Shown here: piece after piece, positions 46,306-58,714 of the stretch | How the letters are laid out: each line of letters opens with the position of its first letter | Position numbering within the stretch: position 1 is the stretch's first letter | NCBI GenBank assembly: GCA_007844125.1 | Contig: CM017568.1 | Location: forward strand, 8,117,573 to 8,181,572 | From: Sinonovacula constricta | Lineage: Eukaryota; Mollusca; Bivalvia; Cardiida; Solecurtidae | Length of the DNA stretch: 64,000 bases | Reading direction: 5' to 3' | Program-made: the position numbers and the translations under genes | Notes under the pieces: model-generated | Told to the model about the DNA's origin: nothing | Seen by the model: the letters and a program-made list of their open reading frames with translations, nothing else | Database searches by the model: none

Positions 46306-46503
46306 ATGCCATGCTGTAATGACTTCCTGTGTGACACCTCAAGCAAATGTCGTACACTTCATCGCAGGAAGCTCTATAAATATCAACAAACACGTCGCAG
46401 AATGTCGTGTACTAAAACACGTCTCAGTCAGAATTGTATTTGTCCATGTTCTACGAAAGGTCAGGGAATAATTCACTCGTGCTTTATTGACTACCGAGAA
46501 TAG
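46306..46503 (+). CDS. 65-codon cysteine-rich ORF, unproven
   Basis: From ATG to TAG it has nine cysteines (3, 4, 9, 15, 35, 44, 46, 48, 59) and an Arg/Lys-rich middle. There is no signal peptide, so a secreted cysteine-rich peptide is unlikely as it stands; it could be one exon. Two other frames (one on each strand) are also open for more than 60 codons over the same bases, which argues that this is a stop-poor patch. No family recognised. Confidence 0.15.
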   Translation: MPCCNDFLCDTSSKCRTLHRRKLYKYQQTRRRMSCTKTRLSQNCICPCSTKGQGIIHSCFIDYRE

Positions 46504-46559
46504 AAAACTCGCTACCAAAGGCACCGAAATCTCTCAAAACAACAATATAAATATTATTT

Positions 46560-49500
46560 ATTAATTGATGAACGATGCATGTTATGTACGTGGCTCTTGC
46601 GGAGACAATATAAACATGACAGAATGTTGGTTATAGTCAACGCTCCCAGACTAAATTGTCTTTATGTTCCCTCATAGATCAACCAACAGTCAACGTGAAT
46701 CACATTTTCTATATATCCTGTTGGTAGAAAACAAACTACAGGCTCTCTGGTAGTCCGAACATTTACTCAGACATACATATTTATTTTCACAAAAACTTTA
46801 ATCAAAATACCTATGAGAAGCGTATAACATACGTAGAAATACATTGAGCACAAGGGCTGTTGCAAGGTTTCATTAATCTGCCTTTTGACATAGATCTTTT
46901 ACAATAAAATATGCGCGTTTTACGACAGTCAACAACATAACGACGAAAAACATCAGCATATATATAAGAATATTGTACATTTTCTAGTTTTTTTTTCTAC
47001 TTAACAGCATTTAATGTACCTATTATTCAAAGAGAAATCGCTTTTGTTGGCTCCTATTAGGAAAAATTATGTGCTTAATGATAACGTTGATTCTAGTCTG
47101 TAGAATAATAGAAATAACGTCCCGGTTTACGCAGAATTATGATCGTGTAGGAGAAGTGGAGCATGTACCTACACATGTTTGTAAGTGCGAGTCTGTAGGT
47201 TTACAAATACTTTACAGTAACACGTGTGAACATTTTATTTATTGTGTCCTCAAAGAAACGACCTATTCTTCTACTACATTTTAAATTGCTTATCCAACAA
47301 ATCTTGCGCCAATGACATTTTATGAGAGAATCACGCCGGCACATAGGTATTTCTGTCTTTAATATTAATTCACACCTGCGCCACAAATAAGACATTCATT
47401 CATACGGATATTAAAAACATTATCAACACATAGCCACAACCTAAACCGAAGTTATGCTGAAATGACGCATCTTGTTATTGAATTAAATGTAATACAGATT
47501 GTATTGGAGGTGTCATTTCTGCCAAATCATATCACGAATTCCCATTATACTGTGACACTGTTTTTTTAAAACACATTATCGGGCAACGGTATTGCTCCCC
47601 ACCAGTTCACCAGTCGCCCACCCTCGTACTTTGATGTCCATTAATTACAAAATTATAAACATTTTCACACTTTTTCTTCTAGTCTTCCCTCCTATCCTTG
47701 CTGCCATATTTTTTATTCTGATCCACGTAAGTCTGGCTTAGCTTCTCTGACTCTTTTTTTATTTGTCTTAATTTCTCTATTTTTTTTTGTCAAATTGTTA
47801 ATGTCTTCTTTCCAGTTTATCATTGATCTCAGTTCTCGCCTCTTATTCATCTATTTACTACCAGGCTTCCGGTCTATATGCTATCATTCATGCAGTTTCT
47901 TTCTACATTCTACTTCACTTCCGGACTACAAACTACCGAACTTCCTGTGACTCTAGTATGTTACTACATCAACTCTTGCCGTACATCCACTTTGATTTGT
48001 ATTTCCCCAAGACTCCATTGACAAAACATCCTTGGGGTTTGACCTTTCACCCAGCTTTGCGTAATGATCCGAAACCACGCCCCCTTGCCATAAACACCAA
48101 TCTATCTGTTTTAAACTTGTCATAATCCGCACAGAAGATCTATTTTTCTACGCACGTGAAATAATTACGAGGCCACCGGTTACGATTTGTTATCTGAATG
48201 GCTATCTAACATGCAAGCTGCGGTTTTCAAACTGTCTCAATGCACTGTTAATACAGTCCACTGCAACATAAAGCACAAATTCGTGATTGAAATTTTAATC
48301 CACTTGTTACTGGGTCTTATAAAGCATCTGTTAAAACAACTGATGTGATCAGTGCTCACAAACAATCATGATAATTAAACAAAAACATATTTCCATGTAT
48401 ATATTAAATTGTAAGTACATGGCTGTAATGCAATGCGTGCCAAAAATAGTTGCCATGTGATGTGATAGGCACTGATAATACAGTTTAAGGCAGCCATCTT
48501 TGAAGGCAGAAGCTAATGCAGGCCGAAATCTTGTAATATGTGTTATATTAAACTCACCACTGTGTATTATTTGTTCAGTCTATTCTACTGAATATTATTT
48601 CAATGTTAACAGCTTTTATGAATTATCTTAAATATCAAAACTAATATTTTGATAATTTAGAAGGAAAAGAAAACAACCAAAAAAAAAAGATGCACTGTTC
48701 ATTTTGTTAAAGGATGAGCCAATCATTTTATTTATGTCTGTGTATTAATTCTTGATGCATTCATCAATTTTGAAAATATTGTATTTTAAAAAATATGAAT
48801 TTCAAGAGCTGTTCAATGGTGTATATTGCTTTTTATATTTGGATCCCAAATGAAGAAATTAATAGAAAATAAACTTGATAAGAGATAGTTTATTATACGT
48901 ACTCCTTTGCATGTTTCACTGCAATAATCATGATCTAAAACCTATAAATTACAAATTTGGACCAACAGGATGATAAAGCTTATTATCAAATGAATTTCTG
49001 TTTTAATTTAAATTCTATCAAAAAAATCAAAATATTTCATAAAAATCTTATTTACGTCTTTCAGCGCAAAACTTTGTAAGTTGTATGGCGACCAATCTTG
49101 CATATTCCATCTCTCTTCTTATATTTTATCATATGGGGGATACCAAATTACAGCCAAGTTGTTTACGAATACTGATTGTATCGTCTCACAAAAACTGTAT
49201 ATGGTGATATTGTTTATAATGATGTATTGACAACAAACTTCGATCATATATCCCACATATCGTACCTTAAATTTTTCAAGCTGTCTGATATATCTTCCTT
49301 TTTCTTTGATGTACACACATACATCCCAAATATGACATTAGGAGACATTAGGGCCCAATTATCGCCATGTCAGTGTTTGCTTTTGAAATTCCCAGCCCCC
49401 ATAAAACAGGTTCGTTCTTGAGATTATTTTTAAATGTGTATGAGATGTGTGTGCTTTCAACTGGTTTAGTAGAAAGGGGTGCTCTTTTCTGCTTGTAAGG

Positions 49501-51040
49501 TTGAATTTTTGTTCAAGTGAAACATGTAATTTGAATTCCATTTCGGGACGCGTTCCCACACTGTCGACAAGCGGTGTATAGGTTTGTCGCCGTGCAGCGG
49601 ACCTGTACATTCTGTAAATATTTACCTGAGTGCAATAGTGCCTTTACTCGTATATAACTCAGCACAAATTGACCAGGTTAAGCCTGTATGACAGGAACTG
49701 CAATAGTTTTTCCTGTACGTCCATCAATATATCTTATTGTATGTATATACATCTGCTAAAAGTAACATAACGAATAACTTGATATAAGTCATAAAAAAAT
49801 GTCGCAGTTTTTTCACACAAAGAACTATACAACTCATATGGTTAAAACAGGAGACCTTTGAATGGGTAGTTAATCCATAAATGAAAGACGGACAGGGTGG
49901 TGGTTAACTAATTAAGCTCCTGCTCATTTTCGCCGAGCAGCAACCTGACACCGTATCTCCGGATCACAGCAGGGCGGGGTTGGGTACCCCAAACAAACGA
50001 GCCCATTAATAACATCAACATAGTTATTTTCAGTTCGGTTCTGAACCAGCTTGCCTTAAATACGATACGATGTCGCTGGATGCAGGCTATTTAATATCCG
50101 AAAAAATAAATGAAAGGTTGATAATTTATGCTTTGATTTTCTGCAGCGATGTAGGTATATAAAGATCTAATGACAGTTAAATAAATAAAACAAAAGCGAT
50201 ACAAGAACTTTTGTCGCCATTTTAATGCGACTTGTTCACAGTATAGCATATATAAAGGAGACATATACTCATTAGATATCCTTTGATGTCCCCTTTACTT
50301 TAAATACGGCATCACAATTGAGCCAAACGCTGCAATGACACATACATTCTGTCATGCTCCTATGTGTCAAAACGTGAAAGCGCTACAACGATAATGGGCA
50401 TTGACTACTTTTTTTTAATAAAAAATGCTGACAATAGTGTTTTTTAGACAAAGACGGTGATGCCTGTGTGTACATTTAACACTTTACATGTTTTTTTATG
50501 AACTTTTTGCTGTAAAAATATATATTTATGGATTTCAAGAAAGTTTTTATTTGTACACGGAACTATTTTGCAACGCGGTAGAAGAATCCCCCCAAAATCG
50601 TGAAGCGTCATAATATAGAGACGACTAAAATTTAATGACGTCACCGTCTATGTTTATAGAGTACGTATACGATTGTTCAGCTTTAAACAGGCTTAAATTA
50701 GTTGGAAAAACGACGGCACATTATTTCTGTGGCTCAACATAGTTTACTCTTAAATAAAAACAAATGCAAAATCGATCAACTGTCACAAGCTGGTTATACG
50801 CAATAAGTGTTAATATATACGAAACGGCAAGTCAGTTAGTTATCCGTGAGAGGTATCACTATATACATGTATCACTATATCAATATGAAGAGAGTATCAT
50901 AGGTTATGAATAAAAAAATTTCTTGGTGTAATCTTGAAAAAAAAATAAACAAAGAAAAACAAGTTTGTTAACGTATAGCCTGCCACATGTGTTTATATCC
51001 CATTCTAAATGGTTGGTTATTTGCTGACAGCTACCCGAAA
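46560..51040. other. no gene seen
   Basis: Long AT-rich stretch. A pyrimidine-rich block at 47670-48050 gives a 100-codon ORF without motifs. Near 49540-49680 a 57-codon stop-free frame with three Cys was considered but lacks start and splice signals. Nothing else is supportable. Confidence 0.4.
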
Positions 51041-51054
51041 TGGTAACTAAACAG

Positions 51055-51120
51055 ACGTCTAGACACTTAGCAGCAAATAGTTCAGATCATGATCAGTACA
51101 GCTTCCTGTGATCAAGATAT
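51055..51120 (-). mobile_element. hairpin-type interspersed repeat (copy 5)
   Basis: The minus strand reads GAACTATTTGCTGCTAAGTG, matching GCACTATTTGCTGCTAAGGC of copy 1, preceded by GATCATGATCT and AGGAAGCTGTACTGATC. Confidence 0.6.
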
Positions 51121-51171
51121 TCACCTTTTGTCCCAGCTTGATCAAATCGTGCGTGACAGTCTGAGAGTTAG

Positions 51172-51350
51172 TTAACATTGACTCTGGGCGTGTCTGTAGG
51201 ACCACATTGCATCAGTATGCACACAAGACTGCTGGTAAGATAACAGGATTAAAGGCAGGCGTGACACTGTTAACCAGGGATAAAATTAAACATGTTTTCA
51301 TCTGACACCCATTGACTTATGATTCACAACCTAACCTCTCTTTGACGACA
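51172..51350 (+). repeat. dispersed duplication, copy A
   Basis: The block runs from TTGACTCTGGGCGTGTCTG through GTAAGATAACAGGATTAAAG and GGCGTGACACTGTTAAC to AACCTCTCTTTGACGAC. It is a continuous version of the sequence found again 683 bp downstream. Confidence 0.8.
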
Positions 51351-51859
51351 AGGCATTCACGCCGACAGTTGTGCAGTGAAATAATGACAAAATATTGTTG
51401 ATATAAATGTAGTTATCAAATGCTATCAAACTGGTGTCGTAACGATATCTGGTTTAATTAAGCACTGTATCAGAATACTAATTTGCTGGAAGTCAAAACC
51501 AACAACACACAAATAAAGTTTTCGAATGGTCCTGCAATCGTTGTAAATACTGTGCTGATTCGTTAACTGCTCTGAGGTGGATTTCGGCATTTCACAGTGA
51601 AGGCAGTAATGCCGTTTGGATTGTCTAACTACATTCTAAAAAGACGCTAAATCCAACAAAAGCAACAAAACATATTTTGCTTCTTCTGCAATAAATGTAG
51701 TTTGTTCGTTTAGAATGTTGTATATTGCTGGCATGCTTTCACAATTAATGTAACACACACTATTTTGAAAGGGAATGAAGACGGGTCAACAACCCAGCAA
51801 TATACCTAATTATATTGTACTGTTTTTAATATACATTTTTGATAGGAAAAATGCAGTAA

Positions 51860-52210
51860 GATTGACCCTGGGCGTGTCTGATCGCACACGTTGCATCAGT
51901 ATAGCTTTGATTGTAAGATAACAGGCTTAAAGTTAGGCGTGACATTGTTAACAAGGGATAAAGTAAACTCCTAGCTTTCTTATCTCAAGTTGTTGAAAAT
52001 ATCAGACTAAATCCTAGTGTAGATTCAGATCAGGAGATGAACTATCAGCCGCAGGGTCTATAACAATATGTCTAGTAGCATGTGCATGTTATTCAAAATA
52101 ACAGAATGTAGTGTTGGTTAATAACAAATATAGGAGGCGTTTAGGTTGATTCGTCTCATCCCTTCACTGACCCATGAGCATCAACGCAACCTCTCCTTGA
52201 CAACCAACTC
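51860..52210 (+). repeat. dispersed duplication, copy B, with extra sequence inserted
   Basis: The first 109 bp (51860-51968) align to copy A with about 80-85% identity by eye. The last part (CATCAACGCAACCTCTCCTTGACAACC, in short AACCTCTCCTTGAC) aligns to the end of copy A, but about 200 bp extra lies between. That extra part includes a hairpin-family arm at 52005-52050. Confidence 0.6.
52005..52050 (-). mobile_element. hairpin-type interspersed repeat (copy 6, partial)
   Basis: The minus strand reads CTGATCTGAATCTACACTAG, the same arm as copies 2 and 3. Confidence 0.5.
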
Positions 52211-52504
52211 TTTCTACAACATTTTTTCAATCATATTATGATTACAACATGCAGTAGTTGGCTTCTGATTATTAATGAAACAGAAGAGGCGTTGCAGTTA
52301 GTAATTACCCATGTTTTGGAACATACACGTCATTCATTTTCAATGACATTAACATCTTTGAGCCATGTAAAACTTCTTGGCCTATAATCTTTTAAACGAC
52401 ATCCGTCGTTTCTAAGCAGAGTAGTTTGTATTTGGGTAAACAAAATTCCTTACACCCACGTTTTCCAATTTCTCGACTCTCTTAATCCACTGAAAAGAAT
52501 CCAT

Positions 52505-52610
52505 AATAGCGCAGTGATATCGAACAGTGGATAAAACAATTTGAGTCTATGAGTTCGTTACGCACTTGATGGTTCGATTCTTGTCTCGCGTTCACATCAG
52601 GGGGGCATGC
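52505..52610 (+). mobile_element. degenerate tRNA-derived SINE head
   Basis: TAGCGCAGTGATATCGAACA (A-box-like) and GGTTCGATTCT (B box, 52571-52581) occur on the same strand. Their spacing is longer than in a tRNA, so the copy is old or interrupted. Confidence 0.4.
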
Positions 52611-52619
52611 TAAACACAC

Positions 52620-53390
52620 AGACCCGCACAATTAATGGACGTCGGACGAAGGCCCTTTAGTTGAATTGGCATGTTGTGTAAAGCACAAAACCTGATTACT
52701 TTCAAACAAAAAAAGCAACACTTTTCAAACTTTCGCTGATTCATTCAAATGAATCGATATAGCATTTCACTGTATAAATAATGGTCAATTGCGAGACGTC
52801 TGTGATTAAATATTTTAACAGCGAAATAAAAGCACTTCAATTAAGCACAAACATTAAAATAGCCATCGTCTTTCACTTCGAGTTTTATAAATGACTAATC
52901 GAACATGTGAAACAAAGAGCTTGATACTTTTGCTTACATATATTCATCCGCAATAGACACATGCAATGTGTAAACATCATAACCATTTGGTTTTTCTTTT
53001 GCTTTATTCACAAACAAAAGGATAACTTCTTAATAAACAACAACTTAAATGGCGGAAGTGTCATCAACGCATTTGGTTGACAGACGGACGCACAAACGAA
53101 ATGATTGACAGACAAGATGTGATAAAGAAGGACTGAAGAATAGGTAGATATACGGATAAACTGAAAAGTAAGAAACAGGGGAATGGACTAACGACCCCAT
53201 TGAAGGCAAAGATGCAGACGAACATATAGCACAAGACATTGGTGAATAAGTAAACTTTTAGAAAAATTGGTAAAACTCAAACACGTCAGTTAACTTTTGC
53301 AAGGAAGACATACGAATTACCAACAATACGGTTTTGTATGTTTATACTGCTAGAATGTTTGTATAAAATGGACTGTCAGGCAGACGCACA
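52620..53390. other. no gene seen
   Basis: Unique AT-rich sequence; GACAGACGGACGC and GATTGACAGACAAG near 53080-53115 look like a decayed tetranucleotide tract. Confidence 0.4.
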
Positions 53391-53395
53391 TACTT

Positions 53396-53545
53396 ATCTA
53401 TCTGTCTGTCTGTCTGTCTGCCTGCCTGTCTGCCTTCCTGCCTGCATTCCTACCTTCCTTCCTTCCTGCCTGCCTGCCTACCTACCTACATACTTACCTA
53501 CCGACTCACCCACCTACCCACCCACCTACCTACCTACCTACCTAT
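53396..53545. repeat. compound CTGT/CCTG/CCTT/CTAC tetranucleotide microsatellite
   Basis: The dominant unit changes along 150 bp from CTGT to CCTG to CCTT and back to CCTG, then CTAC and CCAC, all in 4-bp register. It generates a Leu/Pro/Thr-rich ORF. Confidence 0.95.
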
Positions 53546-53946
53546 GCGTCGGTCTGTTGTCACGCCATTTTATACAAAAATATATATAAACTGATATAAT
53601 ATGTTAAAACAGATTAATAATATTTGCAAGCGACTTATTGAACTTGTAAATGATTATGATACAATGTATACAATGTACATTCTCACGCATCTCTGTTTCT
53701 TGCAGTACTACGTGTTGCTTTGTCATTTTCTTTATGATGAATTGTAATATGCCTAGGACGGAGAATCATTCAAGACCTGTTCTGTTAAATATACATTAGA
53801 ACGGCATGATAACAGAAAAACTTGAACACGACTTTACTTTAGAAGACACCACTATCGGCCTTAAAGGAGCCGTGTTGACCATTGAAGTGTAAGCTGTTTC
53901 CGCCTGCTATCAAGGCCTCAGCGGGTAATTTGGGAAAGATAAGACC

Positions 53947-54129
53947 ATGCATGCTTCATTCAGTCGGATACAGGTTCCGAGAGGAGGCATGGCATATAAC
54001 CAGGTGAATGAATTCGAGGGCAAATACAAATATAACCAAAGTTGTTTTGCTGAGAGAACTCGTCTAACAGAGTCATGCAACATCATCAATACTCCACTAG
54101 GGACGATGGGACCGTCAGAGGATTGTTAG
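53947..54129 (+). CDS. 60-codon ORF, possible exon, unproven
   Basis: It runs from ATG to TAG with a polar, mixed translation (for example VPRGGMAYNQVNEFEGKYKY, then three Cys). AG dinucleotides after pyrimidine-rich words and a CAG|GTGAAT donor-like site occur within it, so other frames could be spliced here. One such 40-nt segment (53961-54000) would fit the phase left by the exon at 38702, but that is speculation. No family recognised. Confidence 0.15.
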   Translation: MHASFSRIQVPRGGMAYNQVNEFEGKYKYNQSCFAERTRLTESCNIINTPLGTMGPSEDC

Positions 54130-54622
54130 GCTGCTGGTTCAGAAAATAAAATGGCAAAACATGAAATTGACAAATATACTTAATAACAACAATTTGACCT
54201 TGATGTAATTAAAATGGTCGAGTCCCTTTTACCAGTCATGCATATAGTAACCATGTCTGGGATTACGAACAAATTCAAAGTTAAAATCACGTTTAATTTG
54301 AATATTGATTGGTCTTCTTGTGGGAATAACTGTCAGTGAAGCATCAGGACGTTCGGACAAATTTGTGATGACATAGTTCTTATTATAGTTATAGTATATG
54401 TTATAAAATTGCAAAAAAATAAATCCGCCATCTTGGCAACTTAAATATCAACTAGTACTAGGGGAATTGATATTGTCCTCAACACTTTACATTGAAATCT
54501 TTTCTGTGTTAAGTGTTTCCTTTCCGTTTGATTCTTAACTGGCTAATTTACACAATATACAGCAACTGACGTTAGACCTTACATTGCATTTGAAATATAA
54601 TGCGTTTGGAGAGCATTAGTGG

Positions 54623-54880
54623 TTAGAACTTTTTATATCTGCCCTCCACGCCGAACATAAATCTTTCACATTTAACAAAATCCTCAACTGTCAATTCAAT
54701 ATGTTGGACGGTTATATGTGAGTGAGCATATGAACGACAGTATTCAATCACCATCAGAACTAATTCATTACCGCACATGTTACAATCGTCAATTAATGCC
54801 GTATCATGCCCCACGTTATTAATGATGGCCCACAAACAGGGATGAATACATGGTCCAGCAACCTTCCAATGACAATGCAT
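54623..54880 (-). CDS. 85-codon Cys/His-rich ORF, possible exon, unproven
   Basis: The frame starts at ATG (54880) 4 nt after a plausible acceptor (CCCTTATTTAG) and ends in TAA. Residues include seven Cys (3, 11, 15, 33, 36, 48, 71) with a CxxC at 33-36 (DDCNMCGNE) and seven His, which could bind zinc, and a Glu/Val-rich end (IELTVEDFVKCERFMFGVEG). Codon use is varied and GUN/GAN-rich, more coding-like than average here. No known domain is recognised, no polyadenylation signal follows closely, and no partner exon was found. Confidence 0.22.
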   Translation of the reverse strand: MHCHWKVAGPCIHPCLWAIINNVGHDTALIDDCNMCGNELVLMVIEYCRSYAHSHITVQHIELTVEDFVKCERFMFGVEGRYKKF

Positions 54881-55084
54881 CCTTCTAAATAAGGGTGTGG
54901 TTCTTTTTTTGTTTTAGCTTGACTTCTTCATGTAATGAAAAAAAACATGTCGCTTTTAACAATAATAAACACAAGACGATAGTACCGTCTATCAAGACAA
55001 AAAGGTAGAATGTTTCCATAATCAAAGTCATCTATCGGTGATGCTTATATGTAATCTTGTTGAATTTAGTTGACATTATGCAAG

Positions 55085-55375
55085 TTTGGAGGAAAACACC
55101 AACACATACAAACTGGAGAAAGCCCAAACATAAAACAAACTTGGAAGAAAACACCAACAGAACACAAATTTGGAAGAACACACCAACAGAACACAAATTT
55201 TGAAGAAAACACCAACAGAACACAAATTTGGAAGAAAACACGAACAGAACACAAATTGTGAAGAAAACACCAACAGAACACAAATTTGGAAGAACACACC
55301 AACAGAACACAAATTGTGAAGAAAACAAAACAGGCAGCTTAATACAAACTTGGAAGAAAACACCAACATAGGAAC
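55085..55375. repeat. 29-bp minisatellite, about 10 copies
   Basis: The unit is GAAGAAAACACCAACAGAAC followed by ACAAATTTG, with variants ACAAATTGTG and GAAGAACACACC. The outer copies are more diverged (55085-55145 and 55320-55375). The minus strand is stop-poor in all frames, giving several overlapping Cys/Phe/Val-rich ORFs that are artefacts. Confidence 0.95.
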
Positions 55376-55379
55376 ATCC

Positions 55380-56320
55380 GTTCAGAGTCTAAGGTATGGA
55401 CGCATTCATGTCTCAGGCCCAATCATATCGATAATGTCCAATATTATATGAACTGAAAGGGGTCTTAACCCTCTCAAGCTACAGTTGTTGATAACCACTT
55501 CTTAGTTCTTATTTTAGCCAACGATATCGTGATTTTATCACGATATATTGTTATAACTTAGATTTCGTGTATATCCTGATCAGACAGCTTCCGAAATCTG
55601 ACAGGTTTTTTACTTAGCAGGTTAGGAACAAATCTGACACGAAGTCAATTGAAGAGTACCGAGGCTCGAATGTTGTAGTTAATTAAGGAGATATTTTTTT
55701 TTCATATAGTCCATGACATACTCGCTGACATGGTGAAACAAGTGTAGCTGTGGTATGCTTACTACGTTAGTGTCTTTGTTTTGTTTAAATCATGCTTGGT
55801 GGCAGTGATGCATGCGTAAACATGATTAATTACGGTTAAACAGGCAAAGGTATGAATTTTATGAGACAGAATTGTTACATCTTTTTAAAGCGATACAAAA
55901 TAAATGTTATTTCTAAAAAATTACTTGCAAATGTAAAAATATGTATTTCTTGAGACACAGCAGCCATCAAAGTACATACTGGTCAGACAGCCAGAGATTC
56001 AGCAGTAGGTCGTGCCGATTCTGATCAGACTGCTCCCAGTAACACAAGACAGTACACATTTAAGATGTATTTTTTAAGATGCAAAAAGATAAAAACAGCA
56101 GCCGACACCGTGTAATAACACCCCTATGTACAACTTTAGATAAAAAATAAGTTGCAATTTGTAATCGCTTCAACTTTGACATTTAATCCTAACAGGTGTC
56201 GAAGTTAATTTCACGTGTTGTTTAAACGTGACACCACTTCCCTCCTCATTGATTAAATTTCTGACACGGCATAAGTCTGAATATTAACACTGTTAGTCTC
56301 TTAAACATTAACTTTGTTTT
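55380..56320. other. no gene seen; two weak hairpin-family matches
   Basis: CTGATCAGACAGCTTCCG (about 55577) and GATTCTGATCAGACTGCTCC (about 56017) resemble arms of the hairpin repeat. The rest is unique. Confidence 0.35.
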
Positions 56321-56327
56321 AGATAAA

Positions 56328-56380
56328 TAGTGTAGCTCTCGATCTGTTAGCTGCCGCAGATGCTATCTGACCAGCATCTT
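56328..56380 (-). mobile_element. hairpin-type interspersed repeat (copy 7)
   Basis: The minus strand reads GATCGAGAGCTACACTATTT. The + strand next to it contains AGATGCTATCTGACCAGCATCT-type symmetry (AGATGCT/AGCATCT). Confidence 0.45.
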
Positions 56381-56389
56381 CACAATGTA

Positions 56390-57625
56390 CTACAGCGTCT
56401 CTACACAAATCGCGTAGCAATGGCATGATTTTATTTACAAATTACCTTGAATAGATAATGCTTGCAGTTAATAACATTACAAGGCATATAACAGTACACA
56501 GCCCTCAAGTTCTGACGTTCTGGGAGACTTATACGAGAGGTGCGAACTTGCACCAGAAGGTGTAAAACTGGCAGATCTGAATGATTGGGTTGTAAAGAGG
56601 GTGCAATGTCAAGACTTCTTGTCATATATCATGACGGCAATGCAGTGAAGCGCCAAAGTCTAATGCAGACAATGCTCAAACGTTTTGGTTTAAAATGAAC
56701 CCCCTGTTTAGGCTTCATGGTAAATCTTTTAGGATCACCTTGCTAGAAGTCATATTGAACCCTTATCGAGTTTTGGCTCATGGCTTTCTGTTGTTGTTAA
56801 TTTTCGAAAATTATTTGATAGTTTTTCAATCTTCACAAAAATAATTTTGAAAGAAAGGACAAAAAGCATGGTTTTATTGTACGTTTACGATGGCTAGCTT
56901 TTTGAGATGTGTTCTTTTTGTTCTTTCGTAATTGTTCGCAACAAACACGCAAAATGTACTTCCTATGACCGAACACCATAGGCAGCAACAACAATAGTCA
57001 ATTATCAGAACCTAGATGCATAACGAAACAACTACATGTTGTAATTTGTCAAGAACATGATCTCACCGCTTTAGCCGATGACTTTGCTGTTTGGACACCT
57101 TCAATTTGTTTACTTTCAGCCAATCGATCAACGGATGGTGTTTGTGATTTGTCTAGACGCATGAGTTGTCATGACGTGTTTTAACATTCGTGTCACTGGC
57201 CTCATATCTCAACAATTTACTGACGTTACGTTACGTTCCGTGTTCATGCGCATTGACGTTACCATCGCTTCCGTCACTTTTACGGCTGTCACCCATCGAT
57301 TTATCTTATTGAGCATTTGATTTATCGCCGAAACATAGGCAATGAAATGTGAGAAAGGTAATAAAGTATTAATAGACAGTGATGGGTTATAACTAGATAT
57401 GCTCTTAAACATTTCAGAAGACAAGGGACATTAATAGGCACACCAGACATACATTCTCTTAAACACTGTATATGAAATAAAACAAAAGAAAACATACGCT
57501 TACATAAAAATTCATACAGTTAGTCAATAAAAATATACAATGCAATTAAAGTGCAACATGAATAAAATACGCATACAATTTGCAGACGATTTGCAAATGA
57601 ATTTCAAAAAGGAATTTTGACAACC
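56390..57625. other. no gene seen
   Basis: Unique AT-rich sequence; ORFs of 60-71 codons are unremarkable. Confidence 0.4.
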
Positions 57626-57626
57626 A

Positions 57627-57725
57627 AAAACAACAAAAACAAAAACAAAACAAAACAAAAACAACAACACACACAAAAAACAACAACAACAACAAAACAA
57701 ACACAACAAAACACCCACACAAAAA
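57627..57725. repeat. CAAAA/CAA-rich simple repeat
   Basis: Imperfect AAAAC and CAA units; the opposite strand gives a Cys/Phe/Val-rich ORF that is an artefact. Confidence 0.9.
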
Positions 57726-58009
57726 CAAGAACAGAGACTTCTACGTACATAAAATAAATAAAAGAATGAATGGCCTTTCAATACTTTATGGATTTAGACT
57801 GATAAACAAAATGAATTCTAATGATTCGTAATTGCCAAAGTAGGATTTTATATCTACTATATATTCTTATTTATGTATGAAATATAAAGCATTTGCTGCT
57901 GAATTTGATTTTTACACATGTATATGCATATAATATACAAAAATATACAGTGACGTTTCTTATTTCAGTTACACATTTTACAAAGTATTTACATGCACAT
58001 TGTATTATT

Positions 58010-58215
58010 ACTAGTCGGGTATCTAATTTTGGGTATCTTGTATCACATATGAAAGTTTGGTATCTAAATAAGTTTAAAAGTATGCTATCTGAATATGATG
58101 ACTAATCGGGTCTCTAAATCCTATTTAGTTCTCTAAATATATTTACTTGTTGAATCTGGAAATATGGTTTAAGTGGGTCTCTAAACAGAATTACTAGCTT
58201 ATGTCTCTAAATATT
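58010..58215. repeat. degenerate array of a GGTCTCTAAAT motif
   Basis: The motif or a one-base variant recurs about eight times at 15-40 bp spacing (58017, 58032, 58060, 58085, 58108, 58129, 58175, 58202), with little similarity between occurrences. Confidence 0.6.
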
Positions 58216-58714
58216 ATTAGTTTGAACTCTTGTTTAACATATTTCCTTGGCTTTTATGTTGTTTGGAGAAGATATAATCAGTGTGGCCATTATTTCTTGC
58301 ATGATTCAAGATGCAATGCAAGTTGAATGGTTTACGTACAGATTATATGCGTATAAATATTAAATTTCAAGCACTTTAGAAGTTAATCTCTCGGGATCCG
58401 GTTATCACCATTAAATCCGTAATTAAACTTTCAAAATACCTTTATATCTCTAGAACAGCTGAAACTTAGGAAGATATAACTCTACAAATATCAGTTTTAT
58501 AAACAGTTTTATGTGTTTAGTCGGTTTTTGTTTGAATGTTTGTTTGACTTTTATTTTGCAACAGCCATTACATTAGATGCTTTGATTTTGCAACTGCAAT
58601 TAAAGTTAAATCTGCATGTTGACTAAATGTTCATCAGTCTACCAACATCACAGGACGAGAACGAAAGCGCAACAGGTTAATCGTGAGGTAATTTCTTCTT
58701 TTCATCTTCCAAGG

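Noticed and set aside
53961..54000. 40-nt segment as exon 2 of the signal-peptide gene (acceptor ATTCAG, donor CAG|GTGAAT, correct phase)
   Set aside because: It would follow a 15-kb intron, is very short, and a match in phase and splice words at this level is expected by chance; not claimed without transcript support.
55032..55369. Overlapping Cys/Phe/Val-rich minus-strand ORFs resembling a repetitive secreted protein
   Set aside because: They are translations of a 29-bp minisatellite in all three frames.
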